Source: Nitratireductor mangrovi (GTDB lineage Bacteria; Pseudomonadota; Alphaproteobacteria; Rhizobiales; Rhizobiaceae). Taken from it: a stretch of 64,000 bases of DNA. Position 1 is the stretch's first letter; the number at the start of each line of letters is the position of its first letter. Location of the stretch: assembly GCF_007922615.2 (NCBI RefSeq), contig NZ_CP042301.2:4696001-4760000 (forward strand), given 5' to 3'. Below, piece by piece: positions 18,016 through 28,232 of this stretch. Position numbers and translations under genes: made by a program. Below the pieces are notes generated by a model that saw only the letters and a list, made by a program, of their open reading frames with translations, did no database searches and had not been told where the DNA came from.

Positions 18016-18986
18016 CTGAGCTTCGGGTTGAGCGCGTCACGCAGCCAGTCACCCAGCAGGTTCACGGCGAGGGCCAGGACGGCGAGGGTGAAGCCGGGGA
18101 ACATGGTGATCCACCACTCGCCGGAGAACAGGAAGTCGTTGCCGATTCGGATCAGGGTTCCGAGCGACGGCTCGGTGGGCGGCACACCGACGCCGAGGAA
18201 GGAGAGCGTCGCCTCGGTGATGATGGCTAGCGCCAGGTTGATGGTCGCAATCACCAGCACCGGGCCGAGCACGTTGGGCAGCACATGCTTGAACATGATG
18301 GTCCACGGCCTGAGCCCGATCAGCCGGGCGGCAAGAACGTATTCCTTGTTGGCCTCGACCAACACCGAGCCGCGCACGGTGCGCGCGTACTGCACCCAGA
18401 AGGAAAGTCCGATAGAGAGCACGAGGACGACAAGAACGACGTTGTCGTAGGACTGCGGACCTGCCATCGCCCGCGCAACGCCGTTGATCAGAAGCGCGAT
18501 CAGGATGGCCGGGAAGGTCAGTTGCACGTCGGCGATGCGCATGATGATCGAATCGACGGCTCCGCCGAGATAGCCGGCTAGCAGCCCGAGCGTGACCCCG
18601 ACTACCATGGCGAAGATGACGCTGGCGAAGCCGACCGCCAGCGAAACGCGCATGCCGTACAGAATGGTCGAAAGGATGTCGCGCCCCTGATCATCGGTGC
18701 CGAGCAGGAAGCGCCGGTCGCCGCCGTCCATCCATGCTGGAGGAAAGAAGGAATCCAGGATCGAGATGGTTGCCGGGTTGAACGGGTTGTGCGGCGCAAT
18801 CAGCGGCGCGAACAGGGCGGAAAGGATCAGCGCCAGCGTGACGACCGCGGAGACGACCGTGACGGGCGAACGCTTGAACGAGTACCACAGGTCGGAATCG
18901 AAAATGCGGGCGAGCCGGCCGGGCGGCGCCTTGGGCTCTTCGGGGACCGATTTCATGACGGCCTCTTCAGCAGGAACGTTTGCCAT
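18012..18986 (-). CDS. Peptide ABC transporter permease (OppC/DppC type)
   Basis: This encodes 324 residues from ATG 18986, four bases after the stop of the other permease. The N-terminal part has the OppC-type cytoplasmic leader and first membrane span (VTVVSAVVTLALILSALFAP), then FLLGTDDQGRDILS and five further hydrophobic spans. The binding-protein-dependent permease motif is EANKEYVLAARLIGLRPWTIMFKHVLPN. A longer in-frame start would overlap the upstream gene without a better ribosome site. It forms the membrane channel with the 326-residue permease. Confidence 0.94.
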   Translation of the reverse strand: MANVPAEEAVMKSVPEEPKAPPGRLARIFDSDLWYSFKRSPVTVVSAVVTLALILSALFAPLIAPHNPFNPATISILDSFFPPAWMDGGDRRFLLGTDDQGRDILSTILYGMRVSLAVGFASVIFAMVVGVTLGLLAGYLGGAVDSIIMRIADVQLTFPAILIALLINGVARAMAGPQSYDNVVLVVLVLSIGLSFWVQYARTVRGSVLVEANKEYVLAARLIGLRPWTIMFKHVLPNVLGPVLVIATINLALAIITEATLSFLGVGVPPTEPSLGTLIRIGNDFLFSGEWWITMFPGFTLAVLALAVNLLGDWLRDALNPKLR

Positions 18987-18990
18987 GAGG

Positions 18991-19971
18991 TCAGCTCGCG
19001 GCGCCGCCGAGCCGGATGCGCGGGTCGACCGCGACATAGGCCAGGTCGACGATGAAGTTGATCGCCACGAACAGGAACGCGATCAGAAGCAGGTAGGCTG
19101 CCATGATTGGAATATCGACGTTCTGCACCGCTTGCAGGAACAAGAGTCCCATGCCAGGCCACTGGAATACTGTCTCGGTGATGATGGCGAAGGCAATGAT
19201 CGAGCCGAGCTGCAAGCCCGTGATGGTGATCACCGGCACCAGGGTGTTCTTGAGCGCGTGGCCGAAATTGATGGCGCGCCGCGACAACCCGCGCGCTCGT
19301 GCGAACTTGATGTAGTCCGTCCTCAGGACCTCCAGCATCTCGCCGCGTACCAGACGCATGATCAGTGTCATCTGGAAGAGGCCAAGCGTGATGGAGGGCA
19401 GGATCAGCGACTGCAGCCCCGACTTGGTCAGGAGCCCGGTTGACCAGAATCCGCCGATGCGCACCGTCTCGCCCCGGCCGAAGGACGGCAGCCAGCCGAG
19501 GTTCACCGAGACGACAAAGATCAGCAGAATGCCGATCAGGAAGGTTGGCAGCGAGACGCCGATCAGGCTGATGGAGAGGAAGCTTCGGGCCAGAAAGGTG
19601 TTACGGTAGAGGCCGGTATAGACGCCCATTGGAACACCGACGACAAGTGCGAACAGCGCCGACACGAAGGAAAGCTCCAGCGTGGCCGGCAGGCGCGACG
19701 CGATCAGCGCTGCGACCGGCTGCTTGAACTGATACGAGATGCCGAAATCGAGCAGCACAGCCTTCTGGATGAAGCGGCTGAACTGGACCAGTACCGGATC
19801 GTTTAGCCCGAGCGCCTGGCGCAGCGCCTCGCGCTCTTGCGGAGAGGTATCGACGCCGACCAACTGGTTCACCGGATCGCCGACGAAACGGAACATGAGG
19901 AAGGAGATCAGCGCGACCACGAGCATGACGCCGAGCGCCTGCACAAGTCGCCTGATGGCGAATGCGATCAT
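18991..19971 (-). CDS. Peptide ABC transporter permease (OppB/DppB type)
   Basis: This encodes 326 residues. It begins with the family start MIAFAIRRLVQALGVMLVVALISFLMFRFVGDP, followed by about six membrane spans. The EAA-type cytoplasmic loop RTDYIKFARARGLSRRAINFGHALKNTLVP contacts the ATPases. It lies 74 bases after the binding-protein gene, and that gap holds a strong hairpin. The substrate is a peptide or similar solute by family; details cannot be told from the permease. Confidence 0.95.
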   Translation of the reverse strand: MIAFAIRRLVQALGVMLVVALISFLMFRFVGDPVNQLVGVDTSPQEREALRQALGLNDPVLVQFSRFIQKAVLLDFGISYQFKQPVAALIASRLPATLELSFVSALFALVVGVPMGVYTGLYRNTFLARSFLSISLIGVSLPTFLIGILLIFVVSVNLGWLPSFGRGETVRIGGFWSTGLLTKSGLQSLILPSITLGLFQMTLIMRLVRGEMLEVLRTDYIKFARARGLSRRAINFGHALKNTLVPVITITGLQLGSIIAFAIITETVFQWPGMGLLFLQAVQNVDIPIMAAYLLLIAFLFVAINFIVDLAYVAVDPRIRLGGAAS

Positions 19972-19997
19972 GAAAAAGTGCCCCCAAAGGCCGGGCG

Positions 19998-20028
19998 GAG
20001 CACCCGCACGTCAGGCGCGCGGGTGCTC
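19998..20028 (-). other. Intercistronic GC-rich hairpin after the peptide-binding-protein gene
   Basis: GAGCACCCGC and GCGGGTGCTC form a perfect 10-bp stem with an 11-base loop between the binding-protein stop (20046) and the permease start (19971). There is no T-tract. It is therefore more likely an mRNA 3'-end stabiliser or partial attenuator than a full terminator, and it would let the binding protein be made in excess over the membrane parts. Confidence 0.6.
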
Positions 20029-20045
20029 GAGCATTTGCTGCTGCG

Positions 20046-21662
20046 TCAGTTGACGTTGGCCCAGTAGAACAGGACCTGGTTGTCAGGGCGCTGGACGATA
20101 TCGATGTTCTTGCGCTTGCCCCAGACCAGCGACTGCTGGTGCATCGGGATGTGCGAGACCTCGTTCGTCATGATTGTATAGGCTTCCTTGATCAGCTGAT
20201 CGCGGGTCGCGGGATCGTTCTCGACCACGATCTTGGCCGCAAGCGCGTCCACTTCCTCGCTGCAATAGCCGCCGAGGTTGAACGGTCCGCCCTTGCCGGT
20301 TTCGTCGCGGCACCCGGCGAGATTAGTGATCACGTTCCACGAGTCGAACGAGCCAGGCGTCCAGCCGAGCAGGTAGAAGTCGGTGTCGTAGCCGCCCGGC
20401 GCCAGCACCTTGGCGAAATACTGCGCCTTCGGCTGGGCGTTCAGGTTCACCGTCACGCCGATGCGCGCTAGCATCGAAACCACCGCCTGGCAGATCGCTT
20501 CGTCGTTGACGTAGCGGTCGTTCGGGCAGTCCATCGCGACCGTGAAGCCGTCCGGATAACCGGCATCGGCCAGGAGTTGCTTGGCGGCGTCCGGATCAAA
20601 GGGCAGCCGCTGGAAGTCGCCGGAATGGGCGAACAACTCGTTGGCGATGAGCAGCGGCACCGGCGTGGCAAGGTCACGCATGACGCGGGCCTTGATGGCC
20701 TCGATGTCGATCGCCTGGTAAAAGGCCTTGCGCACGTTCACGTCGCGGAACGGGTTCTTGCCCTTGACGTCGGACGTCGGAAGTTCGTCGCGGAACTGGT
20801 TGAATCCGAGATGGATCACGCGCAGTTCCGGTCCGGTCAGCGCCTCGGTATTCGGGTCCGCGTTGACGCGCGGGATGTCCTGCACGGGTACCGGGTCAAC
20901 CAGATCGACGTCGCCGGCCAGAAGCGCTGCAACGCGCGTTCCATCGGCCGCGATCGGCGTGAACACGACCTCGGTCAGATTGTGTTCCGGCGTGCCCCAC
21001 CAGCTTTCGTTCGGCTTGAAGATGGTCTTCACGCCAGGCTCGTGGCTGTCGATGGCGAACGGGCCGGTGCCATTGGCCTTGAACGCGGCCGGTCCGGGGT
21101 TGGTGTCACGGGCCGAGACCGGGGTCACAGCGCCTTCGGCTTCCGCCCACTCCTTGTCGAGGATGTACCAGGTATCCCACTCGTAGTGCAGGATCGGGTT
21201 CGGCGAGGTGAGCTTCACCTCCACGGTGTAGTCGTCGATCTTGGTCCAGGTCGAATCGGCCGGAATGCGCGTCTTCAGGTCCGACGTCTCGGCGCGAATG
21301 CGTTCGGCCGAGAAGATGACGTCGTCAGCGTTGAAGTCGTTGCCATTGGCAAACTTCACGCCCTCGCGCAGCTTGAAGCGCCAGGTCAGCGGATCGACGG
21401 TTTCCCAGCTCTCGGCGAGGCCAGGAATGATCTTCAGATCCTTGTCCCGTTTGGTCAGGCCTTCATAGACATTGCCGAGCATGCCCAGCGTGAACGTCTC
21501 GTTGAGCGAATAGGGGTCGAGCGCGTTGAGCGTGCCCTGAAAGGCGAAGCGCAGCGTCTCGGCCTGTGCTGTCGAACCCATCAGCAAGGCGGTTGCCGCA
21601 GCTCCGAGCACGGCCGAGCGGCCGCGCGCACGAAGGTGGCGTGTGAAAGTTACGGTGCTCAT
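20046..21662 (-). CDS. Peptide ABC transporter periplasmic binding protein (SBP family 5)
   Basis: This encodes 538 residues. A signal peptide ends LLMGSTAQA, followed by the family-5 fold: ETLRFAFQGTLNALDPYSLNE, NVYEGLTKRD, LAESWETVDPLTWRFKLREGVKFANG, DDVIFSAERI and a closing IPMHQQSLVWG. ATG 21662 has GGGAGA about 7 bases upstream and starts right at the signal peptide. It is the first gene of the transporter operon. Family members bind di- and oligopeptides but also opines, nickel or glutathione, so the ligand is open. Confidence 0.95.
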   Translation of the reverse strand: MSTVTFTRHLRARGRSAVLGAAATALLMGSTAQAETLRFAFQGTLNALDPYSLNETFTLGMLGNVYEGLTKRDKDLKIIPGLAESWETVDPLTWRFKLREGVKFANGNDFNADDVIFSAERIRAETSDLKTRIPADSTWTKIDDYTVEVKLTSPNPILHYEWDTWYILDKEWAEAEGAVTPVSARDTNPGPAAFKANGTGPFAIDSHEPGVKTIFKPNESWWGTPEHNLTEVVFTPIAADGTRVAALLAGDVDLVDPVPVQDIPRVNADPNTEALTGPELRVIHLGFNQFRDELPTSDVKGKNPFRDVNVRKAFYQAIDIEAIKARVMRDLATPVPLLIANELFAHSGDFQRLPFDPDAAKQLLADAGYPDGFTVAMDCPNDRYVNDEAICQAVVSMLARIGVTVNLNAQPKAQYFAKVLAPGGYDTDFYLLGWTPGSFDSWNVITNLAGCRDETGKGGPFNLGGYCSEEVDALAAKIVVENDPATRDQLIKEAYTIMTNEVSHIPMHQQSLVWGKRKNIDIVQRPDNQVLFYWANVN

Positions 21663-21729
21663 TGTGTATCGTCTCCCATTGTCGAGCATCGATCGTATTG
21701 TCGTTTTCGAATGAATGCTCTTGGCGCGC

Positions 21730-21758
21730 ACTATTCAGAAAACGTGCACAACCTGCAA
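21730..21758 (-). promoter_or_regulatory. Possible sigma-70-type promoter for the peptide transporter operon
   Basis: On the minus strand, TTGCAG is followed after 17 bases by AATAGT, about 70 bases before the binding-protein start. The boxes are only partial matches. No terminator-like hairpin was found between this site and the lpd stop at 21918, so some readthrough from the bkd operon is possible. Confidence 0.3.
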
Positions 21759-21917
21759 GCCATGTTGTGATATCAGACCGTCATCGCTCCGCCGGTGAGT
21801 GCGGCTTGGCCTTCAATATCGAACATCTCATGCGCGTTTTGACCATCATGTGCAGATTCTTCGCGCAAGAAGCATCGAATTTGCGTCGTGTGAACGGAGG
21901 CAGGCAAGGCCTGGATC

Positions 21918-23315
21918 TCAGATGTGGAGGGCATGGCCCAGCGTCCTCAACGCGCTTTCCTGCACCGCCTCGGAAAGGGTCGGATGGGCGTGAATGGTCT
22001 GCGCGATGTCCTCCAGCCGGGCGCCCATCTCGATCGCGTGCGCGAAATAGGACGACAGTTCGGAAATCTGCGCGCCTACGGCTTGAATGCCGATGACGAG
22101 ATGGTTGTCGGCTCGTGCCACGATCCGTACGAAGCCGTCCTCGCGCCCGAGCGTCATCGTCCGCCCGTTGGCCTGAAACGGGAAGATCGCGCTGCGCGCG
22201 TCGATCCCCGCCTCGGCAGCTTCCTCCGGCGAGAGGCCTGCTGACACGATTTCGGGGTCAGTGAAGCACACTGACGGGATGCATTGACGATCCCAGGCGC
22301 GCCTCTTGCCGGCGACGATCTCGGCCACCATCTCCCCTTGCGCCATAGCGCGATGGGCCAGCATCGGTTCGCCGGTGACGTCGCCGATGGCGTAGACGCC
22401 GCGCATCGAGGTGCGGCAATGCTCGTCGATCGCGATATGGCGTCCGTCCATTGAGAGATCGAGTTCCTCGAGCCCCCAGCTTTCGGTCGCGGGTTTGCGG
22501 CCGACGGTGACGAGAACCTTGTCGGCACTGACGGTGTCGGATTTCCCGTCGCCGTTCGAATAGGAAAGCGTCTTCGCGCTTTCCGAATAGCGTTCGGCCT
22601 TCACGCCGGTGAGCACCGTGACGCCGAGCTTTTCCAGCCGCTTGCGGACCGGCTTGGTCAACTCCTCGTCGTAGAGCGGCAGGATGCAGTCCATCGCTTC
22701 CAGCACGGTGACCTCGGCCCCGAGCTTGGCGAATGCGGTGCCCATCTCAAGACCGATATAGCCGGCACCGACGACTGCGAGCCGTTTCGGCACGGTCGTG
22801 AGTCCGAGCGCTTCGGTCGACGAGATCACGTTGCCGCCAAAGCCGATGCCGGGAAGTTCGACCGAAGTCGATCCCGTGGCGATGACGATGTTGTCGGCTT
22901 CGATCGTCTGCATGCCGGTCTGCGTCTCGACGCGTACTGTCTTGCCGTCACGAAAGCTGGCCCAGCCGTCGACATGCTTGACGCCTGCCTTCTTTAGAAG
23001 GCCGCTGACGCCATTGGTGAGCCGGCGCACAATCCCGTCCTTCCACTCAACGGTCCTCGCAAGCTCGATCGCCGGCTTTTCAGCGCGGATGCCGAGCGCC
23101 GAGCGGCCGGCGGCGTAGTCAGCCAGCCTGGCATGTTCGTCCGCGGCGTGGATCAGCGCCTTCGACGGGATGCAGCCGACATTGAGGCAGGTGCCGCCCG
23201 GCTTCTTGGCCTCTACGATGACGGTGTCGATGCCGAGCTGTCCGGCGCGGATGGCGCAGACATAGCCACCCGGTCCAGCGCCGATCACGAGCAGTTGGCA
23301 CTTGATGTCTCTCAT
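21918..23315 (-). CDS. lpdA: Dihydrolipoyl dehydrogenase (E3) of the branched-chain 2-oxoacid dehydrogenase complex
   Basis: This encodes 465 residues. FAD-binding VIGAGPGGYVCAIRAGQLG opens the protein, followed by the redox-active disulfide in GGTCLNVGCIPSKALIH, the NAD-binding VVGAGYIGLEMGTAFAKLG, the second FAD motif VYAIGDVTGEPMLAHRA, and the C-terminal interface HAHPTLSE with the catalytic His. It reoxidises dihydrolipoamide of the E2 subunit, reducing NAD. ATG 23315 lies four bases after the E2 stop; a longer upstream in-frame start would run back into the E2 gene. As the last gene of the bkd operon it is probably dedicated to that complex. Confidence 0.96.
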   Translation of the reverse strand: MRDIKCQLLVIGAGPGGYVCAIRAGQLGIDTVIVEAKKPGGTCLNVGCIPSKALIHAADEHARLADYAAGRSALGIRAEKPAIELARTVEWKDGIVRRLTNGVSGLLKKAGVKHVDGWASFRDGKTVRVETQTGMQTIEADNIVIATGSTSVELPGIGFGGNVISSTEALGLTTVPKRLAVVGAGYIGLEMGTAFAKLGAEVTVLEAMDCILPLYDEELTKPVRKRLEKLGVTVLTGVKAERYSESAKTLSYSNGDGKSDTVSADKVLVTVGRKPATESWGLEELDLSMDGRHIAIDEHCRTSMRGVYAIGDVTGEPMLAHRAMAQGEMVAEIVAGKRRAWDRQCIPSVCFTDPEIVSAGLSPEEAAEAGIDARSAIFPFQANGRTMTLGREDGFVRIVARADNHLVIGIQAVGAQISELSSYFAHAIEMGARLEDIAQTIHAHPTLSEAVQESALRTLGHALHI

Positions 23316-23319
23316 CCCG

Positions 23320-24645
23320 TCATTCCTCGATGAAGATCGACGCCGGTGTTTCCAGGAGCGCCTTGATTCGCTGCACGAAGACCGCCGCATCCCAGCCGTC
23401 GATGATGCGGTGATCGAAGCTCGACGACAGGTTCATCATCCTGGTCGGCACGAACTGGGCGCCGTCCCAGACCGGCCGCACCTGCATCTTGTTGACGCCG
23501 ATGATGGCCACCTCCGGATGGTTGATCACCGGCGTGGTCGCGATCCCGCCGAGTGCGCCGAGCGATGTGATGGTTATGGTCGAGCCGGACAGTTCCTCAC
23601 GTGTCGCCGTGCCGTCCCGCGCCGCTTCCGCGAGACGCTGGATTTCGGCCGCGCACGACCACAGGTCGAGCGTTTCGGCATGCCTCAGCACCGGGACCAC
23701 AAGGCCATTGCGCGTTTGCGTGGCGATGCCGACGTGAACGCCACCATGCTGGTGCACAACGCCGGCGTCGTCATCGTACAGCGAATTGAGGTTGGGCTGC
23801 TCGCGGATGGCGCGCACCATAGCGAGCACGAGGAATGGCATCAGGGTCAGCCGCGCCTGGTCGTCGCGCTTCTTCTTGTTGAGCGTGGCGCGCAAATCTT
23901 CCAGCGCGCCCATTTCGACCTCGTCGACATAGGTGATGTGAGGGATGCGCGATTTCGCCAGTTGCATCTTCTCGGCGATCTTGCGCCGCAAGCCGACGAC
24001 CTTGAACTCGGTCACGCGGTTGTCAGGTGCGCGGCCGACGCCCTCGCGTGGGCGGTGACCGGCTTCGAGATGCAGGTCGAGATCTTCGTGGGTGATGCGC
24101 CCGGCCGGCCCGGTTCCACGCACATACCGCAGGTCGACTCCGGCTTCGCGGGCGCGCAGCCTGACCGCCGGCGAAGCGAGCGGTTTTTCGCCTTCCTTGC
24201 GCGATTGCGCCGGCAGGCTACGCTGGTCCTTGGGCGGCGGCGAGGTCTTTTCCTTCTGGTCCCGCGAAACCGGCTTTTCATCCGTTTCCGGCTTCGGCGT
24301 CGCCTTTTCAGGTTCGCGCGGCGCCGATTCCGCGCCCTTTTCCTCGGGCTCTTCGGACTTCGCCGGCTTTGCCTGTGGGGCCGCGTCACCCGCATTGCCT
24401 TCCCCGGCAACCTCGATGCGCAGCAGCGGCGCGCCGACGGCGATTTGCTCGCCGACCTCGCCGCCAAGCCACGAGACCGTGCCTTCGACGGGCGATGGGA
24501 TTTCGACGGTCGCCTTGTCGGTCATGACCGCGGCCAGCACCGTATCCTCGTTGACCGGGTCGCCGACCTTGACGTGCCACTCGACGAGTTCTGCCTCGGC
24601 AATGCCCTCGCCGACATCCGGCATCTTGATGACGTGCTGGCCCAT
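23320..24645 (-). CDS. bkdB: Lipoamide acyltransferase (E2) of the branched-chain 2-oxoacid dehydrogenase complex
   Basis: This encodes 441 residues: a lipoyl domain at about 1-80 with the lipoylated Lys in MTDKATVEIPSP, a charged Pro/Glu/Lys-rich linker to about 160, a peripheral-subunit-binding domain (PAVRLRAREAGVDL...GPAGRITHEDL), and a catalytic acyltransferase core ending with DHRIIDGWDAA, where His and Asp are catalytic. The E1 pair next door identifies the complex as branched-chain rather than pyruvate type. It sits one base after the E1 beta stop. Confidence 0.94.
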   Translation of the reverse strand: MGQHVIKMPDVGEGIAEAELVEWHVKVGDPVNEDTVLAAVMTDKATVEIPSPVEGTVSWLGGEVGEQIAVGAPLLRIEVAGEGNAGDAAPQAKPAKSEEPEEKGAESAPREPEKATPKPETDEKPVSRDQKEKTSPPPKDQRSLPAQSRKEGEKPLASPAVRLRAREAGVDLRYVRGTGPAGRITHEDLDLHLEAGHRPREGVGRAPDNRVTEFKVVGLRRKIAEKMQLAKSRIPHITYVDEVEMGALEDLRATLNKKKRDDQARLTLMPFLVLAMVRAIREQPNLNSLYDDDAGVVHQHGGVHVGIATQTRNGLVVPVLRHAETLDLWSCAAEIQRLAEAARDGTATREELSGSTITITSLGALGGIATTPVINHPEVAIIGVNKMQVRPVWDGAQFVPTRMMNLSSSFDHRIIDGWDAAVFVQRIKALLETPASIFIEE

Positions 24646-24646
24646 C

Positions 24647-25660
24647 TCAGCCCTCCATCACTTCGGCGAGTGCGGCGCCGATGCGCGCCGGGCCGGGGAA
24701 GTAGGTCCATTCCTGCGCGTGGGGGTAGGGCGTGTCCCAGCCCGTGACCCGTCGCACCGGGGCCTCCAGATGGTAGAAGCAGTGTTCCTGGACCAGCGCG
24801 CTGAGTTCGGCGCCGAAGCCCGATGTCAGCGTCGCCTCGTGTACCACGACGCAGCGGCCCGTTTTCCTGACCGATTTCGTGATCGCGTCGAGGTCGACCG
24901 GCAGCAGGGTGCGCAGGTCGATCACCTCGGCATCGATGCCGCTTTCCTCTGCCGCGGCCTCCGCCACGTAGACCATCGTGCCGTAGGCAAGAACCGTCAC
25001 CGCCGAGCCTTCGCGCCGCACCACCGCCTTGCCGAGCGGTTCGGTGAAATGGCCTGCCTGGACGTCACCCAGCGGATGTTTCGACCAGGGGATGATCGGC
25101 TTGTCGTGATGCCCGTCGAAGGGCCCGTTGTAGAGCCGCTTGGGTTCGAGGAAGATCACGGGGTTGTCGTCCTCGATCGAGGCAATCAACAGGCCCTTCG
25201 CGTCGATCGGATTGGACGGCACAACTACCTTCAGTCCGGATACATGCGTGAAAAGCGCTTCCGGGCTCTGGCTGTGGGTCTGGCCGCCGAAGATGCCGCC
25301 GCCGGTCGGCATGCGGATGGTGAGCGGGCAGGTGAAGTCACCCGCCGAGCGGTGCCGGATCCGCGCCGCTTCCGAAACGATCTGGTCGTATGCAGGGTAG
25401 ACATAGTCGGCGAACTGGATCTCGACGCACGGACGCAGCCCGTAGGCGGCCATGCCGATCGCCGTGCCGACGATGCCGCATTCGCTGATCGGGCTGTCGA
25501 AACAGCGTTCGCGTCCGAAGCGCTCCTGCAGGCCCTGCGTGCAACGGAAGACTCCGCCGAAATAGCCGACATCCTCACCGAACACGACCACATCGTCGTC
25601 GCGTTCCATCGCGACCATGTGGGCGTCGCGGATCGCCTCGATCATCGTCATGCGCGGCAT
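24647..25660 (-). CDS. bkdA2: 2-oxoisovalerate dehydrogenase E1 beta subunit
   Basis: This encodes 337 residues starting MPRMTMIEAIRDAHMVAM. Transketolase-like motifs include VVFGEDVGYFGGVFRCTQGLQERFG, ISECGIVGTAIGMAAYGLRP and PTGGGIFGGQTHSQSPE. The C-terminal transketolase domain carries IDLRTLLPVDLDAI and VVVHEATLTSGFGAE. With E1 alpha it decarboxylates the oxoacids from Val, Leu and Ile using thiamine diphosphate. It lies one base after E1 alpha and one before E2, a tightly packed operon. Confidence 0.95.
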   Translation of the reverse strand: MPRMTMIEAIRDAHMVAMERDDDVVVFGEDVGYFGGVFRCTQGLQERFGRERCFDSPISECGIVGTAIGMAAYGLRPCVEIQFADYVYPAYDQIVSEAARIRHRSAGDFTCPLTIRMPTGGGIFGGQTHSQSPEALFTHVSGLKVVVPSNPIDAKGLLIASIEDDNPVIFLEPKRLYNGPFDGHHDKPIIPWSKHPLGDVQAGHFTEPLGKAVVRREGSAVTVLAYGTMVYVAEAAAEESGIDAEVIDLRTLLPVDLDAITKSVRKTGRCVVVHEATLTSGFGAELSALVQEHCFYHLEAPVRRVTGWDTPYPHAQEWTYFPGPARIGAALAEVMEG

Positions 25661-25661
25661 C

Positions 25662-26945
<1,284 letters not shown>

Positions 26946-27076
26946 TTACCGCCGCTGGCGCCATCCTCCCTCGCGAGCGATCATCCACCTTCGGCGCCCT
27001 TTCGCAAGGGGAAGATCGCCGCTCCGGTCCTGCGGCGCAAAGTTCGCAACAAGGGTTCGGCGGGAGGGCGGAACGC

Positions 27077-27094
27077 GAAATTTTCCGAAATTTC
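27077..27094. promoter_or_regulatory. 18-bp palindrome upstream of the bkd operon
   Basis: GAAATTT, 4 bases (TCCG), then AAATTTC is a perfect inverted repeat, AT-rich within GC-rich surroundings. It lies about 185 bases before the bkdA1 start and about 50 bases beyond the stop of the phosphoesterase gene, so it can only be a bkd control site or a transcript-end element. Its length and symmetry suit an Lrp/AsnC or similar dimer. The function is inferred. Confidence 0.4.
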
Positions 27095-27143
27095 AGCGCG
27101 GTGCGAAGGCTGTTCTCTTGCGCGGCTAACGGATGGCGTTCCC

Positions 27144-27968
27144 CTAGACGAAGCTGCGAACGGTCTCCTCGTCGATGACGGCGAGTTCCCGGCGGTCCGA
27201 TGGCAGCGGCACGTAGGCGACCGTCAGCGCACCGTCCCGCAGCGTGCAGAGCGCGAAGGAGGCGCCGGCGACGAAGCGCAGGCCATCGTTGTGCAAAATG
27301 TCGTTGGCGTTGTAGAGCCCGGTTGTAGTGACGACCGGCACGCCGTTCCAGATCGAGACCCGGTCATAGTGAACGTGGCCGGTCAGGATGCCGGCCACCT
27401 TGTGACCGTGGATCGCATCGGCGAGGCTTTCGCTGTCTTGCGGGCCGATGGTTTCCCAGCCATGGCCGATCCCTTGCCCGATCCAGGGGGCGTGATGCAT
27501 GACGATCACCTTCGTCCGTCTGGGATGCCGCGCGAGAGCTTCGCCGAGGAAGGCAAACTGCGGCTGGCAAAGCGCGCCGGCGACCTTTCCGGCAACGCTG
27601 GTGTCGAGCGCGATGACATGGGCGTCGCCGAAGACATGATCGTGACAGTACGGCGCTTCGAGATCCCGTTCGCGATCGAGCATGCCCGCATAAAAGCGCT
27701 GCCGGGTGTCGTGGTTGCCGAGCGCATGGACGACCGGAAGTCCGCTTTCGCCCAAGACCTCGCGCGCGAGCCGGTAACTGTCGATATCGCCCCGGTCGGC
27801 GATATCCCCGCTCAGCGCGATGAAGTCAGGGAGCGGCCTGATCGCACCGATCATCGAAACGGCCTTGCGCAGCCTGTCGGCATTGCCCGCGCACGGGTGG
27901 TCCGCAGACCCTCCCGGGGGGACCAGATGCAGGTCCGTGAGATGCACGAAGGTCGTGGCGTCGCTCAT
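27144..27968 (-). CDS. Metallophosphoesterase, cyclic-nucleotide phosphodiesterase-like (CpdA type)
   Basis: This encodes 274 residues with all the metal-site blocks of class III cyclic nucleotide phosphodiesterases: HLTDLHL, ALSGDIADRGD, ALGNHDTRQRF, VIVMHHAPW and LTGHVHYD. It could hydrolyse cAMP, though related enzymes act on other phosphodiesters. ATG 27968 starts exactly at the fold; an upstream in-frame extension is basic and unsupported. It is transcribed away from the XRE-cupin regulator across a 264-base gap. It might offset the cyclase at 846-2615, but they are 24 kb apart and this is speculative. Confidence 0.9.
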   Translation of the reverse strand: MSDATTFVHLTDLHLVPPGGSADHPCAGNADRLRKAVSMIGAIRPLPDFIALSGDIADRGDIDSYRLAREVLGESGLPVVHALGNHDTRQRFYAGMLDRERDLEAPYCHDHVFGDAHVIALDTSVAGKVAGALCQPQFAFLGEALARHPRRTKVIVMHHAPWIGQGIGHGWETIGPQDSESLADAIHGHKVAGILTGHVHYDRVSIWNGVPVVTTTGLYNANDILHNDGLRFVAGASFALCTLRDGALTVAYVPLPSDRRELAVIDEETVRSFV

Positions 27969-28148
27969 GGATTTGGGGTCTCTTCGAAGTCTTCGTGTGC
28001 TGCCGTCGGAGAAGCCGGAACGATGGCGCAAGCGCCGTCGCCAGCGCAAGCACAATCCTCTCTGGAAAGCATGCTTTCAGTCTCGGCGTTGGTGGCCTGC
28101 CAGGCCCTGTCCGACCCGGTTCGCGCAATTCTTTGGGCGATTTCAGAG

Positions 28149-28165
28149 TTTTAGTCTGGCTAAAA
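28149..28165. promoter_or_regulatory. Palindromic operator candidate 1 upstream of the XRE-cupin gene
   Basis: TTTTAG-TCTGG-CTAAAA is a perfect 17-bp inverted repeat with a 5-base centre. It shares the frame TTTTA-N7-TAAAA with a second site 52 bases downstream. Both lie between the divergent phosphoesterase and regulator genes. A TTGACT at 28172-28177 lies between the two sites, so a bound repressor could cover the promoter. Confidence 0.6.
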
Positions 28166-28200
28166 TTTTCCTTGACTCGTTCGATCTCTGGAGTCATCGT

Positions 28201-28217
28201 TTTTACAAATACTAAAA
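28201..28217. promoter_or_regulatory. Palindromic operator candidate 2 upstream of the XRE-cupin gene
   Basis: TTTTAC-AAATA-CTAAAA repeats the TTTTA-N7-TAAAA pattern of the site at 28149-28165. An offset reading gives perfect arms ATCGTTTT (28196-28203) and AAAACGAT (28214-28221). It ends 15 bases before the TTG start of the regulator, where it could block transcription or translation. Autoregulation by the XRE-cupin protein is the simplest reading. Confidence 0.55.
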
Positions 28218-28232
28218 CGATCGGGGAAGGCT

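Noticed and set aside
21663..21917. Small gene between lpdA and the peptide-binding-protein gene
   Set aside because: The short frames there lack ribosome sites and family patterns; the gap is better read as promoter and leader.
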